Shown piece after piece: positions 25,467 to 34,413 of a DNA stretch of 64,000 nt. Below the pieces are notes generated by a model that was not told where the DNA came from, ran no database searches, and saw only the letters and a list, made by a program, of their open reading frames with translations. Numbering within the stretch: position 1 is the stretch's first letter; each line of letters starts with the position of its first letter. Both the position numbers and the translations under genes were made by a program. This stretch comes from Acidocella aminolytica 101 = DSM 11237 (GTDB lineage Bacteria; Pseudomonadota; Alphaproteobacteria; Acetobacterales; Acetobacteraceae), in NCBI RefSeq assembly GCF_900129125.1, contig NZ_FQVJ01000004.1, positions 113,986 through 177,985 on the forward strand, given 5' to 3'.

Positions 25467-26039
25467 TTACGCCGCCTTGCGTGCCGCCAGCGCGTCGTCA
25501 ACACGCCGGGTTAGCTCGTCCTGGCCTGGCACGGAACCGGTCAGCTTGAGCAGGATGCTGTTGGCTGCTTCCGCAGCAACAGGTTTGATGGCTGCCATGG
25601 CAGCGGCCTGGGCGGCCTCGATTCGCGCTTCGGATTCGGCGAGCTTGGCTTCCAACTTCGCGTCCAGCGCGGCGGCTTTGGCGGCGGCCTCGGCCTTGGC
25701 GGCAGCGATTGCCTTTGCCAGTTCAGCCTGAGCGTTGGAGCGCGCTGCGGAGAGTGTCGCAATCTGCAATGCCGCCGCCTTGTCTGCTTCCTGCTTGGCG
25801 GCACGGGCCGCGGCAAGATCACGTGCAATGACAGCGGCGCGGTTCTCAAGAACCTTGCCAATTTGCGGCAGCCCCCAGCCCGACAGCACGACGTAAAGCA
25901 CCACCAGAATCACCGCCATCCAGCCCACCTGGTCGAGGGTGAGCGGGTTGGAGAAATTCATCTGCGGCATCGTGCTTCCCTCAGCCATCGCGGCGGAGGG
26001 GGCAAGCGTCAGCAACAGAGCGGCGCTGAACCAGCGCAT
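25467..26039 (-). CDS. F0F1 ATP synthase subunit b'
   Basis: 190 residues. A signal-like hydrophobic N-terminus (M-R-W-F-S-A-A-L-L-L-T-L-A-P-S-A-A-M-A) precedes the real membrane anchor (V-G-W-M-A-V-I-L-V-V-L-Y-V-V-L), then L-P-Q-I-G-K-V-L-E-N-R and an Ala-rich helix. The divergent second b-type subunit is characteristic of photosynthetic bacteria and alphaproteobacteria. It pairs with b in a heterodimeric stator. Start at 26039, one base beyond the atpE stop. Confidence 0.9.
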   Translation of the reverse strand: MRWFSAALLLTLAPSAAMAEGSTMPQMNFSNPLTLDQVGWMAVILVVLYVVLSGWGLPQIGKVLENRAAVIARDLAAARAAKQEADKAAALQIATLSAARSNAQAELAKAIAAAKAEAAAKAAALDAKLEAKLAESEARIEAAQAAAMAAIKPVAAEAANSILLKLTGSVPGQDELTRRVDDALAARKAA

Positions 26040-26040
26040 C

Positions 26041-26277
26041 TTAGGCGAACAAAATGATAAGCGCGATGACCAGCGCGTACAGTGCCACTGCTTCCGTCAG
26101 CGCGAAGCCGAGCAGAACGTCGCGGAACATCGCGTCGCGGGCAGCCGGGTTACGGCCGACGGAAGACACGAAAGAACCGAACAGATTGCCGATACCCACA
26201 CCAGCACCGGCGACACCAATGGTCGCGAGGCCAGCACCGACATCCTTGGCGAGCAAAGCGGCAGACTGAGGATCCAT
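26041..26277 (-). CDS. atpE: F0F1 ATP synthase subunit c
   Basis: 78 residues, a two-helix hairpin proteolipid. The polar loop is G-R-N-P-A-A-R-D, and the proton-carrying carboxylate is Glu62 in F-A-L-T-E-A-V-A-L-Y. The first helix has the G-x-G-x-G packing motif (G-A-G-V-G-I-G-N). No sodium-type ligand signature is obvious next to Glu62, so a proton-driven ring is expected. Confidence 0.96.
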   Translation of the reverse strand: MDPQSAALLAKDVGAGLATIGVAGAGVGIGNLFGSFVSSVGRNPAARDAMFRDVLLGFALTEAVALYALVIALIILFA

Positions 26278-26316
26278 TTAACTTTTCCTTTTCGAAGAAA
26301 CTTTTTGTAGGTCAGA

Positions 26317-27069
26317 TCAGTGCATATGCACGGCGTCGTGCAGATACAGGCAGGTGAGGATGGCAAACACATAGGCCTGCAGCCCCGCCACCAGAAGCTC
26401 AAGCGCGGCCAGCGCGACGTTCAGTCCCAGAGGGATGATCGCAGCAACGGCACCGAACACACCGAACCCGGCCACCAGCAGCAGCATGAACCCGGCGAAC
26501 ACCTCCCACATCACATGTCCGGCTGTCATGTTGGCAAAAAGACGGACAGAGAGGGACACGGGACGGGAGAGGTAGGAAATGATCTCGATAGGCACCAGAA
26601 GCGGCAGCAGCCAGCCCGGCACACCGGCGGGAACAAAGAATTTCAGGAAGCCTACCCCGTGCGTGTAGAACCCCACGGCAGTCGAGAAAAGGAACACGAA
26701 CAAGGCCAGCGCCAAGGTCACTGCGATATGCGAGGTGAAGGCGAAGAAATAGGGGAAAAGGCCTATCAGGTTCCCGAGCAGGATGAAACTGAAGATGGTG
26801 AAGACCAGCGGGAAAAAGCGACGCCCTTCCTCACCGATTGTGTCCGTGCACATATTGTGGACGAACTCATACAGCACTTCAACCAGCGCCTGTATACGGC
26901 CTGGCACCAACGCGCGGGCCCGCAGGCCGACCGCGAACATCCCCACGATGATGACCGCTGCGGCCAGCATTGCCTCGTTCGAGTTGGTGAAATTGACGGC
27001 GCGACCAATGGGCCCGAGACCCGTGGTCAGGCTGAATTGTTCCAGCGCGTTGATCGATGGTCCCGCCAT
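26317..27069 (-). CDS. atpB: F0F1 ATP synthase subunit a
   Basis: 250 residues with about six membrane helices. The conserved penultimate-helix segment S-R-P-V-S-L-S-V-R-L-F-A-N-M-T-A-G-H contains the essential Arg that faces the c-ring glutamate. The extreme C-terminus ends in L-H-D-A-V-H-M-H. It forms the proton half-channels. Order I-a-c-b'-b matches the alphaproteobacterial split F0 operon; F1 genes are not in this window. Confidence 0.95.
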   Translation of the reverse strand: MAGPSINALEQFSLTTGLGPIGRAVNFTNSNEAMLAAAVIIVGMFAVGLRARALVPGRIQALVEVLYEFVHNMCTDTIGEEGRRFFPLVFTIFSFILLGNLIGLFPYFFAFTSHIAVTLALALFVFLFSTAVGFYTHGVGFLKFFVPAGVPGWLLPLLVPIEIISYLSRPVSLSVRLFANMTAGHVMWEVFAGFMLLLVAGFGVFGAVAAIIPLGLNVALAALELLVAGLQAYVFAILTCLYLHDAVHMH

Positions 27070-27125
27070 GTATTTACCCTGCCTGAAGCCGTCTTGTTCC
27101 GCCGCTCGCGCGGCACCTTAAAACC

Positions 27126-27422
27126 TTACCGTCCGCGGTCTGCCCGCAACAAATTGCGCAGACCGGCCGCCAAACCAACGGGGACCATGAGGATCATCAG
27201 CCACGGTTGCGTGTGGAGCAGCTTATCCAGCCCCCACCCTATTACCACGGCGATGACCATCGCGGCCACCATTTCAACCCCCAGGCGCGTTGCCAGCTCC
27301 ACAGCGCGTTGCGCCGAAGCCGCCTGGCTCTTGCCCGACTCAGGACGTTTGGGCCCGCTGGCAGCTTCCTCAGCCGCCTTCAACCTTACCTCAAACGCCT
27401 TTTTCTCCGGCCCGTCGCTCAT
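27126..27422 (-). CDS. atpI: ATP synthase protein I / AtpZ-type assembly factor
   Basis: 98 residues with two hydrophobic segments (about 46-64 and 72-90) containing G-W-G-L-D-K-L-L-H-T-Q-P-W-L-M. This is the AtpI/AtpZ family that precedes atpB in most F0 operons and helps c-ring assembly or magnesium uptake. The charged N-terminus is variable, as usual. First gene of the operon; the promoter should lie in 27423-27615, shared with ccrM in the other direction. Confidence 0.85.
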   Translation of the reverse strand: MSDGPEKKAFEVRLKAAEEAASGPKRPESGKSQAASAQRAVELATRLGVEMVAAMVIAVVIGWGLDKLLHTQPWLMILMVPVGLAAGLRNLLRADRGR

Positions 27423-27589
27423 GCACCTGTCTCCTGCGGAAAACCGCCAGAGAGGTTGGGCCGGTTGCTATCCTCCCCCCCTGGCACTGTCAAGAATGAA
27501 GACGCGTTATAGTGCATGTGCGTCTTTTGTGCCAAAATTATACAAGCTGAAATGTTGACGCGGTTACGGACGGTTCGTCACTTATTCGC

Positions 27590-27594
27590 GAGTC
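27590..27594. promoter_or_regulatory. GANTC methylation site in the ccrM upstream region
   Basis: GAGTC lies 22 bases before the ccrM GTG. GANTC is the target of CcrM, so the gene may sense its own methylation state, as reported for Caulobacter ccrM. Confidence 0.45.
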
Positions 27595-27615
27595 GTTTAA
27601 ATTTGAGGACCCGCT

Positions 27616-28701
27616 GTGCCTGTGGAAATGCTGCGCGAACTGCCGCTGGATCAGATTCTTCTCGGTGATGCCGGGACAATGCTGCGCATGCTGCCCGATG
27701 CGTCGGTGAACTGTGTGTTCGCGGACCCGCCGTACAATCTGCAGCTTCGGGGCGAACTACGCCGCCCGGATGACAGTGTGGTGGACGGCGTGGATGATGA
27801 TTGGGATAAGTTTGACGATTTCGCCGCCTACGATGCCTTCACGAAGGTCTGGCTGTCCGAATGCCGCCGGGTTTTGAATAAGGATGGCACAATTTGGGTC
27901 ATTGGTTCGTACCATAATATTTTCCGCATTGGGGCGATGATGCAGGATCTCGGATTCTGGATTCTGAACGATGTGATCTGGCGCAAGACCAACCCCATGC
28001 CGAATTTCCGGGGGCGGCGCTTTACCAACGCCCATGAGACGATGATCTGGGCGGCCAAGAGCAAGCAGAGCCGATATAAATTCAATTATCAGTCCATGAA
28101 GGCGCTGAACGATGATTTGCAGATGCGCTCGGACTGGACCCTGCCACTTTGTACCGGAAATGAACGTCTTAAAAACGTGCACGGGCTAAAGCTACACCCC
28201 ACCCAGAAGCCCGAGGCGCTGCTGCACCGTGTGATTATGGCCTCAACCGGGCCAGGCGATGTGATTGTGGACCCGTTTCTGGGCTCTGGTACCACTGCGG
28301 CGGTGGCCAAGCGGCTGCACCGGCATTTTATTGGCATTGAACGCCACCCAGCCTATGTGGAGGCCGCCTGGGGCCGCTTGGCAGCGGAGGAGCGCGCACC
28401 CCGCAACGCCGTGGTGGCGCCGCCCTCCGGCCGGGAGACTCCGCGAATCGCCTTTGGCAGCTTCGTGGAACGTGGCATTATCCGCCCCGGCACGCAGGTA
28501 ATGGACAAGCAGCGCCGTTTTGCCGCCGAGGTCACGGCCGAAGGCGGGCTTGTGAGTGGGCCGCATCGCGGCTCAATTCACCAGGTTGGGGCGGCAGTGC
28601 AGAACGCGCCAAGCTGCAATGGCTGGACCTTCTGGCATTATGAGCGGGACGGGCAGTTGCTAGCGCTGGATGTGCTGCGCAAGGAAAACAAGGAGGGGTA
28701 A
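27616..28701 (+). CDS. ccrM: CcrM-type adenine DNA methyltransferase (GANTC)
   Basis: 361 residues, beta-class N6-adenine methyltransferase. Catalytic motif IV is D-P-P-Y (37-40), before SAM motif [12 protein letters not shown]-terminal domain of about 80 residues ending [16 protein letters not shown] is specific to CcrM and needed for DNA recognition. It methylates GANTC after replication in alphaproteobacterial cell-cycle control. Start is GTG at 27616 with GAGGA six to seven bases upstream. The gene stands alone and converges on the pot operon with only 13 bases between. Confidence 0.93.
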   Translation: MPVEMLRELPLDQILLGDAGTMLRMLPDASVNCVFADPPYNLQLRGELRRPDDSVVDGVDDDWDKFDDFAAYDAFTKVWLSECRRVLNKDGTIWVIGSYHNIFRIGAMMQDLGFWILNDVIWRKTNPMPNFRGRRFTNAHETMIWAAKSKQSRYKFNYQSMKALNDDLQMRSDWTLPLCTGNERLKNVHGLKLHPTQKPEALLHRVIMASTGPGDVIVDPFLGSGTTAAVAKRLHRHFIGIERHPAYVEAAWGRLAAEERAPRNAVVAPPSGRETPRIAFGSFVERGIIRPGTQVMDKQRRFAAEVTAEGGLVSGPHRGSIHQVGAAVQNAPSCNGWTFWHYERDGQLLALDVLRKENKEG

Positions 28702-28714
28702 AGCCCCCCTCCCC

Positions 28715-29500
28715 TTAACGCGCCACTTTGCCCGATTCGCCGATGAGCTTCTGTGCCAGCAGCACGGGAATCGCGGTGAACAGAATGATGGCGAATACCA
28801 CCACATTCACCTCCGGCAGTTGTTGGCCGAGGCGGATGGCGCCGAAAATCCAGAGCGGCAGGGTATTCTGCGCGCCGGCGGTGAAGGTGGTCACGATTAC
28901 TTCATCGAAAGACAGCGCAAAGGCTAGCAACGCCCCTGCCCCAATGGCGCTGGCCATCATGGGCAACTGGATGAGGCGGAAGGTGCGGAAGGCATCCGCC
29001 CCCAGATCCGCCGAGGCTTCGGTGAGGGAGCGCGGCATCCGCCGTAGCCGGGCCACCACATTATTATAGACGATCACCACGCAGAAGGTCGCGTGCCCTG
29101 CCACAATGGTCCAGTAAGAGAGATTGATTCCCCAAAAGGCGAAATAAGCCGCAAGCGCCATGCCGGTGAGAATACCCGGCAGCGCGATGGGCAGCACCGC
29201 GATGAAGCTCACCACCTCCTTCGCGGCGCTTTGCATCCGTGCCACGGCCATGGAGGCCAGGGTGCCCAGAATCATCGCGGCGATGGTGGCCACAGCGGCC
29301 ACTTTTAAGGAGAGTACCAAGGCTTGGCGCACTGCTTGGTCGGCCCAAGTATCCGCGAACCAGTGCAGGGCGAATCCGGCGATAGGCCATGCAGGAATCG
29401 GTGCGGCGGAGAAGGCGTAGAGCACGATCACCAGGATGGGGATGAACAAAAAGGCGAAGATGGCCGCCACCACGGCCCAGATGAGGGTTTCAGAGCGCAT
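28715..29500 (-). CDS. Polyamine-type ABC transporter permease (PotC-like)
   Basis: 261 residues, about six membrane helices. The EAA loop that docks with the ATPase is visible: S-L-T-E-A-S-A-D-L-G-A-D-A-F-R-T-F-R-L-I-Q-L-P. Strong family similarity to the PotC/PotI half of spermidine/putrescine importers. Its start overlaps the potB-like gene by 11 bases. Last gene of the operon, with no evident terminator before ccrM. Confidence 0.88.
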   Translation of the reverse strand: MRSETLIWAVVAAIFAFLFIPILVIVLYAFSAAPIPAWPIAGFALHWFADTWADQAVRQALVLSLKVAAVATIAAMILGTLASMAVARMQSAAKEVVSFIAVLPIALPGILTGMALAAYFAFWGINLSYWTIVAGHATFCVVIVYNNVVARLRRMPRSLTEASADLGADAFRTFRLIQLPMMASAIGAGALLAFALSFDEVIVTTFTAGAQNTLPLWIFGAIRLGQQLPEVNVVVFAIILFTAIPVLLAQKLIGESGKVAR

Positions 29501-30368
29501 CGAACGCCCCCAATCTCCGCGCGATAAGCAGGAATACCGCCATCACGCCCAAGGGCAGCACCGCATAGGCCGCCGCGAAGGGAATGTTGTTGGTGACGCC
29601 CACATTTGAATAAACCACGTTACCGATGAAATCTGACCCGCGCCCGCCCACCAGCATCGGCGTGACGTAGTCGCCCAGCGTGAGGGAGAAGGTGAAAATG
29701 GCCCCCGCCACCATGCCCGGCAGCGCCATGGGCAGCACCACGCGTCGGAAGGTGGCGAAGCCACGCTCGCCAAGATCCGCCGAAGCTTCGAGCAGGCTAG
29801 GAGGAATCCGCTCCACACTCGCCGCCACGGGCAGGATCATGAAAGGCAGCCAAAGGTAAGAGAACACGATCCACATGGCCCAGTTGCTGTACCCGATATG
29901 CAAGCGCGGCAGGCCGATTTCCATCAGCGTCCAGTTCAGGAGGCCGTCATGGGAGAGGATCAGCCGCCACGCATAAACCCGGGCCAGATAGCTAGACCAG
30001 AGCGGCACCATCACCGCCGCCATCATCGCCGCGCGCAGGCGGGGGCCAGCGAGGCGGATCATCGCGTAGGCCACCGGCCAAGCGAGGATGATGTCCGTGA
30101 TGGTCACCGCCGCGGCAATGCCGATTGTCCTCAGGGCGATGTGGGTATAGACTGGCACCGAAAACAACTGCTGGAAGTTGGTTAGGGAGAAGCCGGGAAT
30201 CAGGTCGCCACTGAGGTCGTCCACCGTCCAGAAGGAGGTGATGAGCAGCGCCCCGATGGCCGCCAGATACAAGGCCGCGAACCAAACCATCGGCAAGCCG
30301 AGCAACGCCACGCTGGCCGCTCCCGGACGCCGCCAGCCAAAGCGAGATAGGGATTTAGACAGGCTCAT
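29490..30368 (-). CDS. Polyamine-type ABC transporter permease (PotB-like)
   Basis: 292 residues with about six membrane helices. The EAA loop reads S-L-L-E-A-S-A-D-L-G-E-R-G-F-A-T-F-R-R-V-V-L-P. The N-terminal hydrophobic helix and L-G-D-Y-V-T-P-M-L-V-G-G segment fit PotB/PotH. It pairs with the PotC-like protein to form the translocation pore. A stable hairpin lies between it and the solute-binding gene upstream. Confidence 0.88.
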   Translation of the reverse strand: MSLSKSLSRFGWRRPGAASVALLGLPMVWFAALYLAAIGALLITSFWTVDDLSGDLIPGFSLTNFQQLFSVPVYTHIALRTIGIAAAVTITDIILAWPVAYAMIRLAGPRLRAAMMAAVMVPLWSSYLARVYAWRLILSHDGLLNWTLMEIGLPRLHIGYSNWAMWIVFSYLWLPFMILPVAASVERIPPSLLEASADLGERGFATFRRVVLPMALPGMVAGAIFTFSLTLGDYVTPMLVGGRGSDFIGNVVYSNVGVTNNIPFAAAYAVLPLGVMAVFLLIARRLGAFDAL

Positions 30369-30389
30369 TGCCCCTGCCCTTTAAAACAC

Positions 30390-30410
30390 AGAGGGGCAAG
30401 GCCCCTCTGC
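30390..30410 (-). terminator. Intercistronic hairpin between the binding protein and permease genes
   Basis: Perfect nine-base arms CAGAGGGGC (30390-30398) and GCCCCTCTG (30402-30410) around AAG. On the minus strand TGTTTT follows. It probably works as a partial terminator or mRNA 3'-end protector, favouring the binding protein over the permeases. Confidence 0.55.
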
Positions 30411-30423
30411 TGGTTCAGAAAGA

Positions 30424-31575
30424 TCATCCCTTGATGATCTGCCATTCGCGCTGCCAAGCGGAATAATCCAGGCAATTATATTTACCATTGCCGCAATCCT
30501 TTCGAGGGGTTTTCCAGAACTTGATCTGGTCGAAATAAGAGGCCGGAGCGTTGGCGTGGTACTGAGCGCAAGAGCCGGGTTGCTGGGCGTCCATCTCTTT
30601 ACAGGCCAGGGTGTTGGCCGGGGTTTCACCGAAATAAATCGCTTGCTCCGCCTGCACTTTAGGCGTGGTAACCCAGTTGATCCATTCATAAGCACAGTTG
30701 GGGTGCGGGGCCTTGGCGGCGATCATCCAGGTATCCGCCCAGCCGGTGGCACCTTCCTGCGGGATGGTTTCAGCCACCGGCACCTTGGCGGCCTGCAGCG
30801 TGTTGGTCTGGTAGGGCCAAGCCGCGCCCACCACAGCATCGCCAGAGGTAAAGAGCTGAATTTCGTCCGATGCCAGGGCCCAGTATTTCTTAATGAGCCT
30901 GGACTGCGCCTTGAGCAGCTTCACAACCGCGTTCATCTGCGTCTGGTTCAGCTCATACGGGTCCGTGATGCCGAGCGCGGGGTCTTTCTTGGACAGGTAC
31001 AAAGCTGCGTCCGCGATCTGGATGGGGTTATCCGGCACGGTGATCTTGCCCTTATATTTCGGGTTATAGATCACGGACCAGGAGGAGGGCGCCGTGGGGA
31101 ACACCTTGGTATTGTAGAGCAGCGTGTTCGGTCCCCATTCATACGAGACGCCGTAATGCACGCCCTTCACGGTGTTGAAGGCCGGGCTCTTGAGTTGGGG
31201 GATGAAGTTCTTCCAGGCCGGGATGAGCGCTATGTTGATGGGCTGCACGTCGTGGCCGTAGATGAGCCTCAGCGTGGCATCGCCGGAGGCGGAGACGACA
31301 TCGTACTGGTTGCCGCCGCCGGAGCGCATCAGCGCCACCATTTCGTCTGACGAGCCAGCATATTTGGCGTGGACCATGCAGCCGGTGGCGGCCTCGAAGG
31401 GTTTGACCCAGTCATCCTGCGCGTAGCCTTCCCAGGCGATCACGTTCAGCACGCCTTCTCCCTTGCCAATGGCCTGCAAAGGCTCAGCCGCTGCCGCGCC
31501 CTGGACGAAAGGCAAAGACACCGACAGGTATAAAGCCAGCTTAGCGAGTTTACGTTTAAAACCGTCTCTCATCAT
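30424..31575 (-). CDS. Periplasmic polyamine-type solute-binding protein (PotD-like)
   Basis: 383 residues. A Sec signal peptide (M-M-R-D-G-F-K-R-K-L-A-K-L-A-L-Y-L-S-V-S-L-P-F) ends at G-A-A-A-A. The mature part opens with G-V-L-N-V-I-A-W-E-G-Y, typical of PotD/PotF-family proteins, and has Y-E-W-G-P-N-T-L-L-Y and P-D-N-P-I-Q-I-A-D-A-A. Four to five cysteines near the C-terminus are unusual. The ligand could be a polyamine or a related cationic amine. Start chosen at ATG 31575, overlapping the potA stop, with AGGGAGAG before it. Confidence 0.85.
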   Translation of the reverse strand: MMRDGFKRKLAKLALYLSVSLPFVQGAAAAEPLQAIGKGEGVLNVIAWEGYAQDDWVKPFEAATGCMVHAKYAGSSDEMVALMRSGGGNQYDVVSASGDATLRLIYGHDVQPINIALIPAWKNFIPQLKSPAFNTVKGVHYGVSYEWGPNTLLYNTKVFPTAPSSWSVIYNPKYKGKITVPDNPIQIADAALYLSKKDPALGITDPYELNQTQMNAVVKLLKAQSRLIKKYWALASDEIQLFTSGDAVVGAAWPYQTNTLQAAKVPVAETIPQEGATGWADTWMIAAKAPHPNCAYEWINWVTTPKVQAEQAIYFGETPANTLACKEMDAQQPGSCAQYHANAPASYFDQIKFWKTPRKDCGNGKYNCLDYSAWQREWQIIKG

Positions 31576-32627
31576 TGCTCTCCCTTGTTGCTTGACCCAC
31601 CAATGGCAACCGAGGCCGCTCGCGGCCAAGCCACCGTTACCGCATCCCCCGGCGCGAAGCGCAGAGCGCCTTGCACGGGCACGATATTCGCCTCCATCAC
31701 TTGCATGGTGCCGCCAGCCTCCAGCGCCACGATGTAACGGGTGACAGCGCCGAGATAGACGGCCTCGCGCACTAAACCGTGCCGCTTCTCGAACCCTTCC
31801 GGCACCGCATGGGCATGGGGGAGAAGATGCAGCTTTTCCGGCCGCAGCAGCATGTTGCCGAGAATGTTCGAGGAACCGACGAAATCCGCCACAAATTCAC
31901 TGGCCGGGCGCTCGTACAAATCATACGCGGTACCGACTTGTTCGATTCTACCTTGGGAGAATACGGCGATTCGGTCTGACATTGAGAGCGCTTCATCCTG
32001 GTCGTGCGTGACGTAGATGAAGGTGATGCCAGTTTCGTGCTGGAGGCGTTTCAGCTCCTGCTGCATCTGGTGGCGGAGTTTGAGGTCCAGGGCGCCCAAG
32101 GGTTCGTCCAGCAGCAGCACGCGGGGGCGGTTGACCATGGCACGTGCTAGGGCAACGCGCTGGCGCTGCCCGCCGGAGAGCTGGGCGGGTTTGCGGCCCG
32201 CGAAATCCGCTAGTTGCACGGCGGCCAGGGCTTTTTCAGCCTCCTCGTGGGCCTCGGTTTTTGGCATTTTCTTGGCGCGCAGGCCATAGGCGACGTTTTC
32301 AACCAGCGTGAGGTGCGGGAACAAGGCGTAATCCTGAAACACCGTGTTCACCGCGCGTTCAAACGGCGGCAGGGAGGCGACGTCCTGGCCATCCAGCAAA
32401 ATCCGCCCGGAATCCGGCCATTCAAACCCCGCGATGAGGCGCAGGCTGGTGGTTTTACCGGACCCGGAGGGGCCAAGCAGGGTGAAAAACTCCCCGGCAT
32501 GGACAGTGAGATCCACACGCGAGAGCGCCACCGCCCCACCATAGCTTTTGGCCACCCCTTCGAGTTGCACAATCGGCTGCGTCACCTGCGCACCTGCCTT
32601 CACGCGGTCATATCCCGTATTGTCCAT
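31572..32627 (-). CDS. Polyamine-type ABC transporter ATP-binding protein (PotA-like)
   Basis: 351 residues. Walker A G-P-S-G-S-G-K-T-T, Q-loop F-Q-D-Y-A-L-F-P-H, signature L-S-G-G-Q-R-Q-R-V, Walker B V-L-L-L-D-E-P and the switch His in T-H-D-Q-D-E-A are all intact. A C-terminal TOBE regulatory domain follows. It powers the importer and heads the operon potA-D-B-C. The order with potA first matches typical spermidine/putrescine systems. Promoter lies in the 32628-32762 gap, divergent from the aldehyde dehydrogenase. Confidence 0.9.
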   Translation of the reverse strand: MDNTGYDRVKAGAQVTQPIVQLEGVAKSYGGAVALSRVDLTVHAGEFFTLLGPSGSGKTTSLRLIAGFEWPDSGRILLDGQDVASLPPFERAVNTVFQDYALFPHLTLVENVAYGLRAKKMPKTEAHEEAEKALAAVQLADFAGRKPAQLSGGQRQRVALARAMVNRPRVLLLDEPLGALDLKLRHQMQQELKRLQHETGITFIYVTHDQDEALSMSDRIAVFSQGRIEQVGTAYDLYERPASEFVADFVGSSNILGNMLLRPEKLHLLPHAHAVPEGFEKRHGLVREAVYLGAVTRYIVALEAGGTMQVMEANIVPVQGALRFAPGDAVTVAWPRAASVAIGGSSNKGEQ

Positions 32628-32762
32628 AATAGCAGGATTGCCATGCGATCTCCGCTATTTTGTTGACCTGTGAACACAGGCGGGGCTGGCTGTATTCTGG
32701 GGTCAACCGGATTTTCCGGCGAACGGTCATAGTCTCGCCTGACCTTACCCGTGAGGAGACAC

Positions 32763-34190
32763 ATGCCCGACCATTTGAAGTTTTATATTAACGGTGCGTG
32801 GGTAGACCCTGTGGTACCCAACCGCATTCCGGTTATCGACCCCTCGACCGAGGAAGTTTTTACCGAAATTTCCGGTGGTTCAGCCGTCGATGTGGACAAG
32901 GCGGCGGCAGCCGCGAAAGCGGCGTTTAGGAGCTATTCCCGCTTCTCCCGCAAGGAGCGGCTGGAACTGATGGAAGCCTGCCTTGCCGCCTACAACAAGC
33001 GCTATGACGAAATCGCCGAGGCGTGCGCGAAGGAAATGGGCTCGCCGATTGGCTTTGCCAAAGAGGCGCAGGCCTGGGTGGGCCAGCAGCATTTCATGGC
33101 GACGATTGAGAAGCTCAAAACGTTTGAGTTCTCTGAAAAGCGTGGCAGCACCATGGTGGTGAAGGAGCCAATTGGGGTTTGCGGGCTGATTACGCCCTGG
33201 AACTGGCCGCTGAACCAGATTGTGTGCAAGGTGGCTCCTGCCTTGGCCGCGGGCTGTACGATGGTGTTGAAGCCCTCCGAGATCGCGCCCATCAACGCGC
33301 TGATTTTTGCCGAGGCGATGCATGAGGCGGGCGTGCCCGCTGGCGTGTTCAACCTGGTAAACGGTACCGGGCCAGAGGTGGGCCAGGTAATGGCCGGGCA
33401 CCCGGATGTGGATATGATGAGCTTCACCGGCTCCACCCGCGCGGGCACCATTGTGGCGCGGGAGGCGGCGGCGACGGTAAAGCGCGTCTGCCAGGAGCTA
33501 GGTGGGAAATCCGCCAATATTCTGCTGGATGATGTGGATTTGGACAGCGCGGTGCGCCAAGGGATTGGCGCGTGCTTTATCAATACCGGGCAATCTTGCG
33601 ACGCGGCGACGCGGATGCTGGTGCCCGTCAGCCTGCATGACAAGGCGGTGGAAATTGCGGTGGACGAGGCGAACAAGCAAACCCCCGGCCCTGCTTTTGC
33701 CAAAGGCACGGTGCTGGGGCCGCTGGTGAGCCAGATGCAGTGGGACAAGGTGCAACGGTTGATCCAGGCCGGGATTGATGAAGGCGCAACGCTGGCTTGC
33801 GGCGGCACCGGGCGGCCGGATGGGCTGAATAAGGGCTATTTTGTCAAACCCACCGTGTTTGCCAATGTGAAGCCGGGCATGACCATCGAGAAGGAAGAAA
33901 TTTTCGGGCCGGTGCTCTCGATTATGCCGTATGACACGCTGGACGAGGCCGTGGAGATGGCCAATGACACGGTGTATGGCCTGGCCGCCTATGTGCAAGG
34001 CAAAGATATTGAAAAAGTCCGCAATGTGGCAGCGCAGATGCGGGCGGGCTCGGTGTTTCTGAACTACCCGGACATGGATTTTTACTCGTCTTTCGGCGGG
34101 TACAAGCAGTCCGGCAATGGAAGGGAATATGCTGACTGGGCCATGCACGATTTCTTGGAGATTAAGAGCATCGTGGGGTACGGGGGGTAG
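32763..34190 (+). CDS. NAD(P)-dependent aldehyde dehydrogenase
   Basis: 475 residues of the ALDH superfamily. The NAD-binding W-N-W-P-L-N-Q and G-S-T-R-A-G segments, the general-base Glu in C-Q-E-L-G-G-K-S and the catalytic Cys279 in G-Q-S-C-D-A-A-T-R are present. GGAGA lies five bases before the ATG at 32763. It oxidises an aldehyde to the acid. Beside a polyamine-type importer on the divergent strand, an aminoaldehyde from polyamine breakdown is a reasonable guess, but substrate cannot be read from sequence. The stop codon is TAG, the only intact gene where I noticed this. Confidence 0.88.
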   Translation: MPDHLKFYINGAWVDPVVPNRIPVIDPSTEEVFTEISGGSAVDVDKAAAAAKAAFRSYSRFSRKERLELMEACLAAYNKRYDEIAEACAKEMGSPIGFAKEAQAWVGQQHFMATIEKLKTFEFSEKRGSTMVVKEPIGVCGLITPWNWPLNQIVCKVAPALAAGCTMVLKPSEIAPINALIFAEAMHEAGVPAGVFNLVNGTGPEVGQVMAGHPDVDMMSFTGSTRAGTIVAREAAATVKRVCQELGGKSANILLDDVDLDSAVRQGIGACFINTGQSCDAATRMLVPVSLHDKAVEIAVDEANKQTPGPAFAKGTVLGPLVSQMQWDKVQRLIQAGIDEGATLACGGTGRPDGLNKGYFVKPTVFANVKPGMTIEKEEIFGPVLSIMPYDTLDEAVEMANDTVYGLAAYVQGKDIEKVRNVAAQMRAGSVFLNYPDMDFYSSFGGYKQSGNGREYADWAMHDFLEIKSIVGYGG

Positions 34191-34196
34191 TTAAAC

Positions 34197-34243
34197 TTTG
34201 GTGTGCCGAGCGGGACGATTCGGCACACCAAACCATTTTTTTG
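34197..34243 (+). terminator. Strong terminator after the aldehyde dehydrogenase
   Basis: Thirteen-base perfect arms TTTGGTGTGCCGA (34197-34209) and TCGGCACACCAAA (34220-34232) around ten bases, then CCA and seven Ts. Confidence 0.8.
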
Positions 34244-34413
34244 CAATTTTAAGAGACAAGAGACTCGAAAATCCATTGATAACACTTCAAAATTAAATCG
34301 CAGAATATCCGCTATGCGAATTATGTCGGGATATGCGAGTACATTTGCTAGGCTTTTTTGCCTTTTTATTGGCGACCATAAATTAGTCGGCATTCGCCAA
34401 AACAGACAACGAG

